From Nisaea sp. (GTDB taxonomy: Bacteria > Pseudomonadota > Alphaproteobacteria > Thalassobaculales > Thalassobaculaceae), in the NCBI RefSeq assembly GCF_034670185.1, contig NZ_JAXMNY010000005.1, positions 124,001 to 188,000 on the forward strand: DNA of 64,000 nucleotides. The letters run 5' to 3'. Shown piece by piece: positions 1 to 8,662 of this stretch. The first letter of the stretch is position 1. Each line of letters begins with the position of its first letter. The translations under genes and the position numbers were made by a program. The notes below the pieces were generated by a model. That model was not told where the DNA came from. It saw only the letters and a list, made by a program, of their open reading frames with translations, and ran no database searches.

Positions 1-158
1 GGGGCGAGATTCTGCAGGTTGTTGATCAACAGCCATTGCTGACCAATCACAACCCGGTAGCCCTGCTGCATGGCAGCGATAACGAGCAAAAGCCGCGCAT
101 TGAGTTCGCGCGCAGACTCTTCGATCGGCAAATACAGATGCTTATATGGTTTACTCAT
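1..158 (-). CDS. Surface carbohydrate biosynthesis protein, N-terminal fragment
   Basis: Only the first 52 codons are inside the window; the gene runs off the left edge on the minus strand. The start is the ATG at 158-156. The visible N-terminus contains KPYKHLYLPIEESAREL followed by a hydrophobic helix and GYRVVIG. This resembles the opening of the GT-B-like proteins annotated as surface carbohydrate biosynthesis proteins (PIE, then an Arg-Glu-Leu turn, then a strand ending VVIG). The role in glycan assembly is inferred from that resemblance and from the sugar genes next door. It is divergent from the SDR gene at 460. Confidence 0.6.
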   Translation of the reverse strand, partial: MSKPYKHLYLPIEESARELNARLLLVIAAMQQGYRVVIGQQWLLINNLQNLA

Positions 159-459
159 CAACCTGCTAACAAAGTAAGAAATTTAGGCATTCTTTTTAGC
201 GTTTTGATCCCTGCACTAGCAAGCTGGCAATCGCCGAGAACGGCAAGTTTCCCGAGGCTTCGTAAGATCCATAACGAGGAAGTATCCGATGAAAAAACAC
301 CACGATCTAAGTCGCGGTTTGTCTTGATCGGAATGACGTACTGACCCAAGCTGTCAATGTAAATAACGCGCCACCCTATATCAGCGTTTGGAGGCTCCAC
401 CCTCATGCTCAGCATGATCGAGTCCGACGCACAATGGATATTATTCCGGGGCAACAATA
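159..459. other. Intergenic region, no confident gene
   Basis: About 300 bases lie between the divergent sugar genes. A 99-codon minus-strand frame fills most of it, and its TGA (160-158) overlaps the ATG of the next gene in a TGATG arrangement, as translationally coupled genes do. Its predicted peptide has no domain I recognise. I therefore treat it as an intergenic region that probably carries the divergent promoters, with a small coupled gene as the alternative. Confidence 0.4.
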
Positions 460-1359
460 GTGGCTACACCCGTTATTCTGACCGGTGCAGGATCGTTTCT
501 TGGCGGATATGTGCTCAAGGCCCTTGATGCGGAAGGGATAGACACTTTTGCCCTTTCGCGACAGGCGGCAGCCACGTGCGCACGTCATGCCCTATCCACA
601 AGGATTAAGCCGGTCGATCTTGACCTGTCTGCCCCCGGACTAGAATGGTCCCCACCGTCAGACAGCCCGCACACAATCATTCACCTTGCTTTCGACCGCA
701 TGACGTCGGGAGACGGCGCGCACGGCGCTGAAATCAACAGCCGGATCACGCAAAACGTCCTTGCCATTTGCCGCGCCTCGAACATCTCCTCGATCGTGAA
801 TGCCTCAAGTACCTCTGTGTATGGAAAACCAGACGGCGGATTGGTTTCCGCAGAGACGGCGCCAGTATCTCCATCAGAATATGGAGCGGCAAAGCTGTTG
901 GCGGAGCAGCTCCTCGTTGACGCACCGCAAGTCGCTTCTGTTATTTCAGTCAGGCTTCCCGCAATTCTGGGACGCCATGCCCACCCGGAAAACTGGCTTG
1001 TCCGTGTGGCGCAGCGCCTGATGCAGAATCAAGATCTGACCTACTCCTCGCCGGGCTTCAAATTCAACAACGCCGTCCTGGCATCAGACGTAGCGAAGTT
1101 CTTCGTCGAACTTGCCGCTATGAACGATTTGCCAACAGATGTTAGAGCGCCCATCGGATCCACCGCTGGTCCGTGCCTCGCAGAAATCCTGCGTCAGATG
1201 CGGAGCGATCTTAATTCAAGGTCCGGGCTGAAAGTCTCGCCCGCCAGCCAATCGCCGTTCGGAATTGACAATTCCGCTGCTGAAAAGTGGGGCTACCGGC
1301 CCCACGACATATTGGAAACAATCAGGCAATTTACGCGGGACTTCGCCCAAGACGCTTAG
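460..1359 (+). CDS. NAD(P)-dependent epimerase/dehydratase (extended SDR)
   Basis: A 299-residue extended short-chain dehydrogenase, probably acting on a nucleotide-linked sugar in the cytoplasm. The N-terminal Rossmann motif is TGAGSFLGG at about residue 8. A serine-rich strand (NASSTSVYG) precedes the catalytic YGAAK motif. The length is slightly short for the UDP-glucose 4-epimerase class (about 310-340). The start is GTG at 460, which gives the nucleotide-binding strand its usual position near the N-terminus. The substrate cannot be read from sequence. It leads a short plus-strand pair with the oxygenase downstream. Confidence 0.85.
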   Translation: MATPVILTGAGSFLGGYVLKALDAEGIDTFALSRQAAATCARHALSTRIKPVDLDLSAPGLEWSPPSDSPHTIIHLAFDRMTSGDGAHGAEINSRITQNVLAICRASNISSIVNASSTSVYGKPDGGLVSAETAPVSPSEYGAAKLLAEQLLVDAPQVASVISVRLPAILGRHAHPENWLVRVAQRLMQNQDLTYSSPGFKFNNAVLASDVAKFFVELAAMNDLPTDVRAPIGSTAGPCLAEILRQMRSDLNSRSGLKVSPASQSPFGIDNSAAEKWGYRPHDILETIRQFTRDFAQDA

Positions 1360-1408
1360 GATGCGCCTCTCTGCCGAGATCGATTGTTATGCTCGGAGCG
1401 TCATCATC

Positions 1409-2266
1409 ATGTTATTGAAAACCACATCAGCAGGTCATTCGGGCTTCACAAAAGGGTCCCTTCAAGCTAAGGCGGCATCAGATATGCTTGAACTCAGTCA
1501 GAAACAGATCGCCGAGTACAAAAGATCCGGCATTTTCTCTTTTCGGATGCATGAGGAAAGCTGCCGCTTACTGTCCGATATTCGTGCACGGGTAAACCAC
1601 CACTTTCCTGAATCGGCACAATACTACACGTCGATGGACGATGAGACCTACCGGTCGATCGTCGCCAAAGCGCAAGATGAAATAAACGCTCTCTCTTTTA
1701 CAACTGAGTTTTGCCGCCTTGAAAAACAGAGAATCGGAAAAATCCTTCAAAACGACGATTTTTCGGTCACCAGAATTTCATACCTTCGAGCGACGCGCCC
1801 AGATAAAAAACGCATTCAAGAAAATGTTGGTTTTCACAGAGAATCATTCTGGAATGAAAACATGAAATATGGAGTCAACATCTGGATTCCATTACTAAAT
1901 GTAACATCTTCCAATAGTTTACAGTACGTCCCTGAAAGCCAGAATATTCCAGACGCGAATATTGAGACTATAAATGAAGGCGAAAAAAGCAGCACGGTTG
2001 CAAAACACTCGTCAGGCCACAAAATTGGCCTGTTATATGATGTAAAAACCATCACGAGCGGCGTTGATTTTTCGAACACTAAGCGAATCTCACTGCCCGA
2101 AGATCACTATGTGATCTTTGATACCAATCTGATTCACGGCGCAGCAAGCAACGAGAGCACAGACATCCGCTTCAGTCTCGACTTTCGCGTGCTCCCGAAT
2201 GACAAGGTCGACGAGGATCTTGATAACTTCGCGTCCCAAGGGAAAATGTGGACCCGGCTCGAATAG
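1409..2266 (+). CDS. 2-oxoglutarate/Fe(II) oxygenase (phytanoyl-CoA dioxygenase-like)
   Basis: A 285-residue non-haem iron oxygenase candidate. The iron triad appears as an HxE pair in GFHRESFW and a distal His in LIHGAASN, with an Arg shortly after (DIRFSLDFR) suited to bind 2-oxoglutarate. It resembles oxygenases that sit in sporadic carbohydrate clusters, so the likely job is hydroxylation or oxidation of a sugar intermediate or its carrier; this is inference. The start was placed at ATG 1409 because GGAG lies at 1395-1398; the frame is open further upstream into the SDR gene. The gene is AT-richer than its neighbours, which suggests a separate origin. Confidence 0.7.
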   Translation: MLLKTTSAGHSGFTKGSLQAKAASDMLELSQKQIAEYKRSGIFSFRMHEESCRLLSDIRARVNHHFPESAQYYTSMDDETYRSIVAKAQDEINALSFTTEFCRLEKQRIGKILQNDDFSVTRISYLRATRPDKKRIQENVGFHRESFWNENMKYGVNIWIPLLNVTSSNSLQYVPESQNIPDANIETINEGEKSSTVAKHSSGHKIGLLYDVKTITSGVDFSNTKRISLPEDHYVIFDTNLIHGAASNESTDIRFSLDFRVLPNDKVDEDLDNFASQGKMWTRLE

Positions 2267-2328
2267 CTCCACGGCCAGGGAAAGCGAAATAGACTTTTCA
2301 CTATTCGAGCAGGGTACGACGAAATGCC

Positions 2329-3960
2329 CTAAGTTCGCGGTACGCGCGCTTTCTCGACGATGAAATTACCCATCACCAGCGCATCCAGCCCCGTTGAGGC
2401 AAAGGTAGAAATCGCTTCCAGCGGCGTCTCGACAATCGGCTGCCCCTTGATGTTAAAGCTCGTGTTCATCACAGACGGGACGCCCGTTTCATTCGCAAAA
2501 GCCTTGATGACGGCATGGAACCTCGGATTGCTGTCGGTCGAGACCGTCTGCACCCGAGCGGTTCCGTTCAGATGGGTGACGCCCCCCAGAACGGATTTTT
2601 TCTCTTCCAGAACCGGGAATGCCTTGGTCATGTAAGGCGAAGGCTTGGACATCTCGAACAGAGTGGATGCCTCTTCCTCAAGCGTGGCCGGCGCGAACGG
2701 GCGGAATTCCTCGCGGAATTTGACCCTGGCATTGACCACATCCTTCATCTCCGCACTGCGCGGGTCCGCCAGGATTGAGCGGTTACCGAGCGCGCGCGGG
2801 CCAAACTCGGAGCGCCCCTGGAACCAGCCGACAATCTTTCCCTCGGCCAGCCAGCGCGCCACCTCTTCTTCCGGCGCATCGCTCTCACGGAATGCCATGC
2901 CGGTCAGATCCAGCGCGGACTTGATCGTATCGTCGGCGGCGGAGCTGGACGGGCCGAGATAGACGTTCGAGAGAGGCGCCGGCCGGTCACCAGCAGCGAA
3001 AGCTCCATGGTAAGCGCAGCCAAGAGCCAGCCCGCGGTCGGACGCAGCGGGCTGCACGAAGAAGTCCTTGAGAGACGGCAGCCGGTCGAGCTTCAGGTTG
3101 GCCGAACAGTTCAGGCCGACGCCACCGGCAAGAGCCAGCCGTGACCGGCCGGTTTTTTTCTGGATCATCTCGACAAGCGAAACCGCACAAGCCTCCAGTG
3201 CCTGCTGTGCGGCAAAGGCGACATCCATCAAACGCTGGTCTATCGGCTCGCCAAGGCGTCGGGGCTCGCCGAGCAAATCGACGAGTTTCTGACTATAATA
3301 GGGCTCCAGACGGGATTTCGGGGCGGGATCGCTCCGGATAAATTCAGAATCGACTTGATAGCCGTCCGCAGTCGGCTTGGCGAAAACCGTCAGGTCGTAT
3401 TTCTCTTTACCGTAGGCCGCCAGCCCCATGACCTTGAACTCATCCTCGCCCGGCATGAAGCCGAGATAGGACGTCATCGTTGCGTAGAACATGCCGAGGG
3501 AATTCGAGTTCGGGAACGATCCGAGTATCTCCACCCCTTTCCCGGTATCCGCAATACCGTACGCCCCGCTGAGACGGTCGCCCTGGGCGTCGTAGGACAG
3601 CACGAAAGTATCGTCGGCCGGCGCATGGAAATAAGCGGATGCCAGATGCGCCATCTGGTGATTGATCATCTCCACCGGCGGGCAATGACCAAAATAATAG
3701 GTGATGTAGTCCCGAATGCGGCCGGGCATGTCATCGTAGGTTTCGCCCGGATGAACGATCCCGTCGATGTCATTCATTGAGAGGCCGGCATGCTTGAGAC
3801 ATGCGGATATGGCGCGTATGGGAATCTGGCCATATGCGCCTTTCATGCGAAGAAGGCGCTCTTCCTCGATAGCGGCCACGACCCTGCCGTCACAAATCAG
3901 CGCGGCGCCGGCATCGTGCTGATTGAGCGTGACGCCTCCATGGATGCCCAGAATATTCAC
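2329..3960 (-). CDS. O-carbamoyltransferase (NodU/CmcH/TobZ family)
   Basis: A full-length 543-residue carbamoyltransferase that would use carbamoyl phosphate and ATP to place a carbamoyl group on a sugar hydroxyl. The N-terminal Kae1-like half starts MNILGIHGG, and has HDAGAAL, EEERL and the metal-site region HQMAHLASAYFHA. The C-terminal YrdC-like half includes GRSEFGPRALGNRSIL and a late MNTSFNIKGQPIVETP segment, both characteristic of the family. It is convergent with the oxygenase and divergent from the SIS gene. NodU, CmcH and TobZ act on nodulation factor, cephem and tobramycin; here the acceptor is presumably the sugar made by the flanking genes. Confidence 0.93.
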   Translation of the reverse strand: MNILGIHGGVTLNQHDAGAALICDGRVVAAIEEERLLRMKGAYGQIPIRAISACLKHAGLSMNDIDGIVHPGETYDDMPGRIRDYITYYFGHCPPVEMINHQMAHLASAYFHAPADDTFVLSYDAQGDRLSGAYGIADTGKGVEILGSFPNSNSLGMFYATMTSYLGFMPGEDEFKVMGLAAYGKEKYDLTVFAKPTADGYQVDSEFIRSDPAPKSRLEPYYSQKLVDLLGEPRRLGEPIDQRLMDVAFAAQQALEACAVSLVEMIQKKTGRSRLALAGGVGLNCSANLKLDRLPSLKDFFVQPAASDRGLALGCAYHGAFAAGDRPAPLSNVYLGPSSSAADDTIKSALDLTGMAFRESDAPEEEVARWLAEGKIVGWFQGRSEFGPRALGNRSILADPRSAEMKDVVNARVKFREEFRPFAPATLEEEASTLFEMSKPSPYMTKAFPVLEEKKSVLGGVTHLNGTARVQTVSTDSNPRFHAVIKAFANETGVPSVMNTSFNIKGQPIVETPLEAISTFASTGLDALVMGNFIVEKARVPRT

Positions 3961-4178
3961 TCGGAGATATTTCCGCTTAAAACCTCATATACGCCGGACT
4001 CTGCATTCATGAGCAAGGAAACGCCACTCCGATCTTGTGGCCGATAACCGCAACTGTCCCCAGGACTTGTCATAAAAGACTTATGGCTTGAAACTTGCAC
4101 TCGCTTTCTTGTTCTGGGAAAACGCCTGCGGTCTCGTTTTCCCGTTTTCGATACGAAACAGGCTGCTTGGAGTTAGGT

Positions 4179-4763
4179 TTGCCGCATATTCAGCGTTTCC
4201 TCGAACTTGCGGGTGAAGTGTGCCGCTCCCTCGATCCGGTGGCGATCGAGGATATGGCGCTAACGCTCAAGCGCGTTCGTGATAACGGCGGGCGGCTGTT
4301 CATTCTCGGTGTTGGTGGCAGCGCCGGAAATGCAAGTCATGCGGTGAACGATTTCCGCAAACTCTGCGGCATCGAAGCCTACGCCCCGACCGATAATGTT
4401 TCCGAACTCACCGCCCGCACCAACGACGAAGGATGGGAAACCGTTTTTCGCGAGTGGCTGAAAACCAGCCGGGCACGGGCCGAGGATGCGCTGCTGATAT
4501 TTTCCGTCGGCGGCGGCGATGCGGAATGCGGCGTTTCGATGAATCTGGTGCACGCGATTGACCTTGCGCGCGAGCGCGGCATGGCGATCTGTTCGGTCGT
4601 CGGACGCGATCAGGGTCACGCGGCACGGCATAGCACCCACGCAATCATTGTTCCGCAGGTTGACCCGAACCTGGTCACTCCGATTTCAGAGGCGTTTCAG
4701 TCTGTGATTTGGCACGCCCTTGTAAGTCACCCGGAATTGCAAATCGCCGAGACCACATGGTGA
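4179..4763 (+). CDS. SIS-domain sugar-phosphate isomerase (GmhA-like)
   Basis: A 194-residue sugar isomerase domain protein. The first half of the fold carries GVGGSAGNASHAVNDFRK, as in sedoheptulose-7-phosphate isomerases. The second phosphate-binding turn is SVGGGDAE instead of the usual S-T-S-G form, so the substrate may differ from GmhA. The start chosen is TTG at 4179 because GGAG (4169-4172) lies six bases upstream; an earlier TTG at 4095 has no such site. Its stop overlaps the next start as TGATG, so it is coupled to the transaldolase-like gene. Together with that gene and the kinase fusion at 13.5-15 kb it suggests heptose-like chemistry. Confidence 0.8.
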   Translation: MPHIQRFLELAGEVCRSLDPVAIEDMALTLKRVRDNGGRLFILGVGGSAGNASHAVNDFRKLCGIEAYAPTDNVSELTARTNDEGWETVFREWLKTSRARAEDALLIFSVGGGDAECGVSMNLVHAIDLARERGMAICSVVGRDQGHAARHSTHAIIVPQVDPNLVTPISEAFQSVIWHALVSHPELQIAETTW

Positions 4764-5515
4764 TGTCAGAGCGCAAATCCTTCCTCGCCCCGGTTTCCGT
4801 TTCCGGCCTTTCCGTCGCGGTCTATGCAGACGGGGCCGACCTCGCGACCATCGCGGCGCGCGCCAAGGATCCTTTGATCAAAGGTTTCACGACGAATCCG
4901 ACCCTCATGCGCAAGAGCGGTATCCAGAACTATGAGCGCTTCGCCAAAGACGCGCTCGCTCTGGTCGATGGGCGGCCGATCAGCTTTGAGGTATTCGCTG
5001 ACGATTTTTCGACAATGGAAAAACAGGCCCGACGGATTGCATCCTGGGGAAGCAATGTTTCGGTCAAGATCCCGGTAACCAACACCAAAGGCGAGTCCGC
5101 AACGTCGCTGATCCGCCTGCTGTCCGCTGAGGGCATCTCGGTAAATGTAACAGCCATCATGACTGCGGCGCAGGTCCAGGCTGTCAGTGCGGCTTTACAT
5201 GCCGACACACCTGCCATCGTCTCCGTCTTCGCCGGACGTATCGCCGATACCGGCTGCGACCCGGTGCCCGTAATGCAGCACTGCAAGAACCTTCTCGGTG
5301 ACAAACCGGCGGCGAAACTGCTCTGGGCAAGCCCGCGCGAAGTACTCAACCTGTTCCAGGCCGATACAGCCGGCTGTGACATCATCACGGTTACGGATGA
5401 TCTACTGACGAAGCTGGTTAATATCGGCAAGGATCTGGATGCATTCTCACTTGAGACGGTGAAGATGTTCTTCGATGACGCAACGTCGGCTGGCTACAGT
5501 ATTGTCACCGACTAG
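4763..5515 (+). CDS. Transaldolase / fructose-6-phosphate aldolase family protein
   Basis: A 250-residue TIM-barrel aldolase of the transaldolase family. Signature elements are FTTNPTLMRKSG after the first strands and a Schiff-base Lys in VSVKIPVTNTKG. The late strand VSVFAGRIADTG also matches the family. Length is nearer the short (FSA-like, about 220) class than TalB (about 317). The start is ATG 4763, overlapping the upstream TGA. It would form or break a C-C bond on a sugar phosphate, and its coupling to a SIS isomerase inside a glycan cluster suggests synthesis of a rare sugar and not central metabolism. The exact donor and acceptor are unknown. Confidence 0.85.
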   Translation: MSERKSFLAPVSVSGLSVAVYADGADLATIAARAKDPLIKGFTTNPTLMRKSGIQNYERFAKDALALVDGRPISFEVFADDFSTMEKQARRIASWGSNVSVKIPVTNTKGESATSLIRLLSAEGISVNVTAIMTAAQVQAVSAALHADTPAIVSVFAGRIADTGCDPVPVMQHCKNLLGDKPAAKLLWASPREVLNLFQADTAGCDIITVTDDLLTKLVNIGKDLDAFSLETVKMFFDDATSAGYSIVTD

Positions 5516-5560
5516 AATTTTAATCGGTCTGAAGCAGACAAATTCAGGGGAGTGAACCCG

Positions 5561-6574
5561 TTGGCAAATCGATTCAAGAAGGTCCTGGTTACGGGTGGGG
5601 CCGGATATGTGGGAAGCCTGCTGATCCCCCAACTGCTGGATCAGGGCTACGAAGTCGTCTCCTACGACATTCAATTCTTCGGTGATGACTTTCTACCGAA
5701 GAACGATCCCAAGCTGACCTCCGTCAAAGGCGACATCCGCGACACGGCGGCTTTGTCAGCAGCCCTCAAGGGCTGCGATGCGGTGATCAATCTCGCCTGC
5801 ATCTCCAACGATGCCAGCTTCGAGCTGAACGAATCTCTGAGCGAGACCATCAATTTCGACGCCTTCGAGCCGATGGTGATCGCCGCCAAGGCCGCTGGCG
5901 TGAAGCGCTTCATCTATGCCTCCTCCAGCTCCGTCTACGGCGTCTCCGACCAGCCCGACGTGAAAGAGGATCATCCGCTGCTGCCGCTGACCCTCTACAA
6001 CAAGTTCAAGGGCATGTGCGAGCCGTTGCTGTTCAAGCACCAGACCCCGGATTTCGTCTGCGTGACAATTCGCCCAGCCACGGTTTGCGGTTACGGTCCG
6101 CGCCAACGCCTGGATCTCTCGGTCAATATCCTGACCAACCATGCCATCAATAACGGCAAGATCACCGTGTTCGGCGGCGACCAGCTGCGTCCGAACCTGC
6201 ACATTCAGGACATGTGCAATCTCTACAAGATGCTGCTTGAGGTCGAGGACGAGAAAATCGCCGGTGAGACATTCAATGCCGGCTACCAGAACCAGTCGAT
6301 CATGGATATCGCCAGGATCGTCAAGAAGGTGGTCGAGCAGGAAATGCCGGAGCTTGGGGACATCGAACTGGTTACCACGCCGAGCGATGACAACCGCTCC
6401 TACCACATCAATTCTGACAAGATCGCGGACAAGCTCGGCTTCCGCCCGGCCCACTCCATCGAGGATGCCGTCCGCGATCTCGTCAAAGCGTTCAAGGCAG
6501 ACAAGCTGCCCGAGCCGATGACTGATGATTTCTACTACAATGTCAAAAGGCTCAAGGCGATCAACGCATCCTGA
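5561..6574 (+). CDS. NAD-dependent epimerase/dehydratase (extended SDR)
   Basis: A 337-residue extended SDR. It shows the NAD motif GGAGYVGS near residue 13, the serine strand YASSSSVYG and the active-site YNKFK. The ribosome-binding site decides the start: GGGGAG at 5547-5552 sits eight bases before TTG 5561, while the earlier GTG at 5552 overlaps it. The family includes sugar-nucleotide 4-epimerases, 4,6-dehydratases and reductases, and I cannot say which this is. It follows the transaldolase gene by 45 bases in the same direction. Confidence 0.87.
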   Translation: MANRFKKVLVTGGAGYVGSLLIPQLLDQGYEVVSYDIQFFGDDFLPKNDPKLTSVKGDIRDTAALSAALKGCDAVINLACISNDASFELNESLSETINFDAFEPMVIAAKAAGVKRFIYASSSSVYGVSDQPDVKEDHPLLPLTLYNKFKGMCEPLLFKHQTPDFVCVTIRPATVCGYGPRQRLDLSVNILTNHAINNGKITVFGGDQLRPNLHIQDMCNLYKMLLEVEDEKIAGETFNAGYQNQSIMDIARIVKKVVEQEMPELGDIELVTTPSDDNRSYHINSDKIADKLGFRPAHSIEDAVRDLVKAFKADKLPEPMTDDFYYNVKRLKAINAS

Positions 6575-6649
6575 CCCGCTGGAATTCCGGAGCCGCCCCA
6601 AGGTGGCTCCGGAGCAGGTGGTTTTCGGCAAACAAAGAGCAGCGAGATA

Positions 6650-7642
6650 ATGACAAAAACCTATGCAATTCTCGGCGGCGGCGGCAGCTTCGGTATCCAT
6701 GCCGCGAAATACCTGCTCGACAATGCCGACCCAAAGAAAGTGATCGGTATCGGCCGCAACCCGTTGCGGCCGGAGCCTTTCTCGCTCGATATCGAGAGTC
6801 ACCCGAAATACGAATATCATGCCCGCCACATCACCTATGAGCTCGACCTTCTGCTTGAGCTGCTGGACGAGAAAAAGCCGGACGTCGTCGTCTGCTTCGC
6901 CGCGCAGGGCGAAGGCGCGGTTTCCTGGAAACATTCCTGGCGCTTCTTCGAGACCAACTGCGTCGGCCTTTCGCACCTGACCGAGGAACTGGCCAAACGC
7001 GACTACCTTGAGCGCTTCATCCAGATCGGCACCTCCGAGCTTTACGGTTCGGTCGAGCATGCGGCAAAGGAAGACGACCCGATCCGCCCATCGAGCCCTT
7101 ATTCAGCGTCGAAGGCAGCATTCGATCTGCACTTGATGGCCGTCTCGAAGCATCTGTCCTTCCCGATGAACATCCTCCGGCCCTGCAATGCCTATTGTCC
7201 CGGCCAGCTTTTGCACCGGGTCATCCCGCGGACCATAGTGATGGCTAAAAAGGGCGAGAAACTTCCCTTGCATGGCGGCGGCAAGGCGGAAAAGTCCTAC
7301 ATCCATGCCCGCGATCTCGGCCGCGCCATCCATCTGGTTGCAGAGAAGGCTCCACTCGGCACCGTCTACAATGCGGGCTCGGCCGAGCCGACCTCGATCC
7401 GCCGCGTCGTCGAGCTCTGTGCCGATGCGCTTGGCAAACCGTTCGAGGATATCTGCGAGGTTGCCGGTGAGCGTCTCGGACAGGATTCCCGCTACTGGCT
7501 CGACAGCAGCGCCATCAAGCGCGATGTCGGCTGGGAAGCAGAGATCAGCTGGGAGCAGGGTCTCGCCGAAATGGTCGAGTGGGCCGACACCTACTGGGAT
7601 CAGATCAAGGACTGGCCGACCGGTTACACGCTGCGGGGGTGA
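6650..7642 (+). CDS. NAD-dependent epimerase/dehydratase (GDP-mannose 4,6-dehydratase-like SDR)
   Basis: A 330-residue extended SDR. The glycine motif is LGGGGSFG, the serine strand is IGTSELYGS and the catalytic pair is YSASK. The ELYG and the RPCNAYCPGQ strand are typical of sugar-nucleotide 4,6-dehydratases and related enzymes. The third extended SDR in this cluster, it is followed after two bases by the E1 alpha gene, so the two are probably co-translated. Likely cytoplasmic; substrate unknown. Confidence 0.87.
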   Translation: MTKTYAILGGGGSFGIHAAKYLLDNADPKKVIGIGRNPLRPEPFSLDIESHPKYEYHARHITYELDLLLELLDEKKPDVVVCFAAQGEGAVSWKHSWRFFETNCVGLSHLTEELAKRDYLERFIQIGTSELYGSVEHAAKEDDPIRPSSPYSASKAAFDLHLMAVSKHLSFPMNILRPCNAYCPGQLLHRVIPRTIVMAKKGEKLPLHGGGKAEKSYIHARDLGRAIHLVAEKAPLGTVYNAGSAEPTSIRRVVELCADALGKPFEDICEVAGERLGQDSRYWLDSSAIKRDVGWEAEISWEQGLAEMVEWADTYWDQIKDWPTGYTLRG

Positions 7643-7644
7643 GC

Positions 7645-8649
7645 ATGACGCCGGAAGCTGCAATCGGCGGAAACGCCCGTCCGGAAGTTGAAGCTCGGCA
7701 AGAGCTCTATCGCTCCATGCTGCGCACGCGCCGCGTCGAAGAAGCCATCGTCGACCGCTATGCCGAGCAGGAAATGCGCTGTCCGGTGCATATCTGCATC
7801 GGGCAGGAAGCGCCGCCGACCGGCGTCTCCGCGCATTTGCAGAAGCAGGACCACGTCTACAGTGCGCATCGCAGCCATGGCCATTATCTGGCCAAGGGCG
7901 GCGACATGCCGGCGATGATCGCGGAGATCTATGGCAAAGCCGACGGCTGTGCCGTTGGCAAGGGCGGCAGCCAGCACCTGATCGACCTGGATGCCGGTTT
8001 CATCTGCTCCGCGCCGATCCTCGCCAGCACGATCTCGGTCGGCGTCGGCGATGCCTGGGCAGCCCGGCAGCGCGGCGAAGACCGCGTCATCGTGATCTAT
8101 TTCGGCGACGGCTCAACCGAGGAAGGCGCCTTCCACGAGGCCATGAACTTCGCCGGCGTGAACAAGCTGCCGGTCGTCTTCGTCTGCGAGAACAATCTCT
8201 ATTCGGTGCACACATTGCTGGAGACCCGCCAGCCGGAGAACCAGACCGTGCGGCGCCTTGGCCCGCCAAACGGGATGGAGAGCTTCGACGGAGACGGCAA
8301 CGACGTGGAAGAGGTCTGGCGGCTGGCGGAATATGCCGTGAACAAGGCCCGGAACGGCGGCGGCCCGACGCTGCTCGAATTCCATACCTACCGCTGGATG
8401 GAACATTGCGGCCCGCTCGACGATACCCATCTCGGCTACCGTAGCGCCGAGGAACTCGAGAGCTGGAAGACCCGCTGCCCGGTCGACAACTATCGCGACC
8501 GGCTGATCGAAGACGGCTCTGTCGATCAGGCCTGGCTGGATAGCGCGGAAAAGACTCTCCATCGCGAGATCGAAGCCGCCTTCACTGCCGCCAAGAACAG
8601 CCCTTTCCCAGACGCGGAAGAACTCTTCCGCCACGTGTATCCGGAATGA
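7645..8649 (+). CDS. TPP-dependent dehydrogenase E1 component, alpha subunit
   Basis: A 334-residue thiamine-diphosphate enzyme subunit similar to pyruvate or acetoin dehydrogenase E1 alpha. The TPP-Mg motif runs from FGDGSTEEGAFHEA to CENN, and HRSHGHYLAKGG matches the family near the active site. No E2 or E3 gene is nearby, so it is probably not part of a 2-oxoacid dehydrogenase complex. Its place among SDR and carbamoyl genes suggests transfer of a two-carbon acyl unit from a 2-oxoacid to a ketosugar, making a branched sugar; this is inference. The start is ATG 7645, just after a GGGGGTGAG segment. Confidence 0.92.
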   Translation: MTPEAAIGGNARPEVEARQELYRSMLRTRRVEEAIVDRYAEQEMRCPVHICIGQEAPPTGVSAHLQKQDHVYSAHRSHGHYLAKGGDMPAMIAEIYGKADGCAVGKGGSQHLIDLDAGFICSAPILASTISVGVGDAWAARQRGEDRVIVIYFGDGSTEEGAFHEAMNFAGVNKLPVVFVCENNLYSVHTLLETRQPENQTVRRLGPPNGMESFDGDGNDVEEVWRLAEYAVNKARNGGGPTLLEFHTYRWMEHCGPLDDTHLGYRSAEELESWKTRCPVDNYRDRLIEDGSVDQAWLDSAEKTLHREIEAAFTAAKNSPFPDAEELFRHVYPE

Positions 8650-8662
8650 CGGGCGCACCGCG

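Noticed and set aside
158..457. A 99-codon minus-strand frame with a TGATG junction to the edge gene
   Set aside because: The junction looks like coupling, but the peptide has no recognisable family. It is described as part of the gap instead.
5756..7060. A 434-codon minus-strand frame opposite two epimerase genes
   Set aside because: Long antisense frames are common in GC-rich coding DNA. Both plus-strand genes have clear SDR motifs, and the antisense peptide has none.
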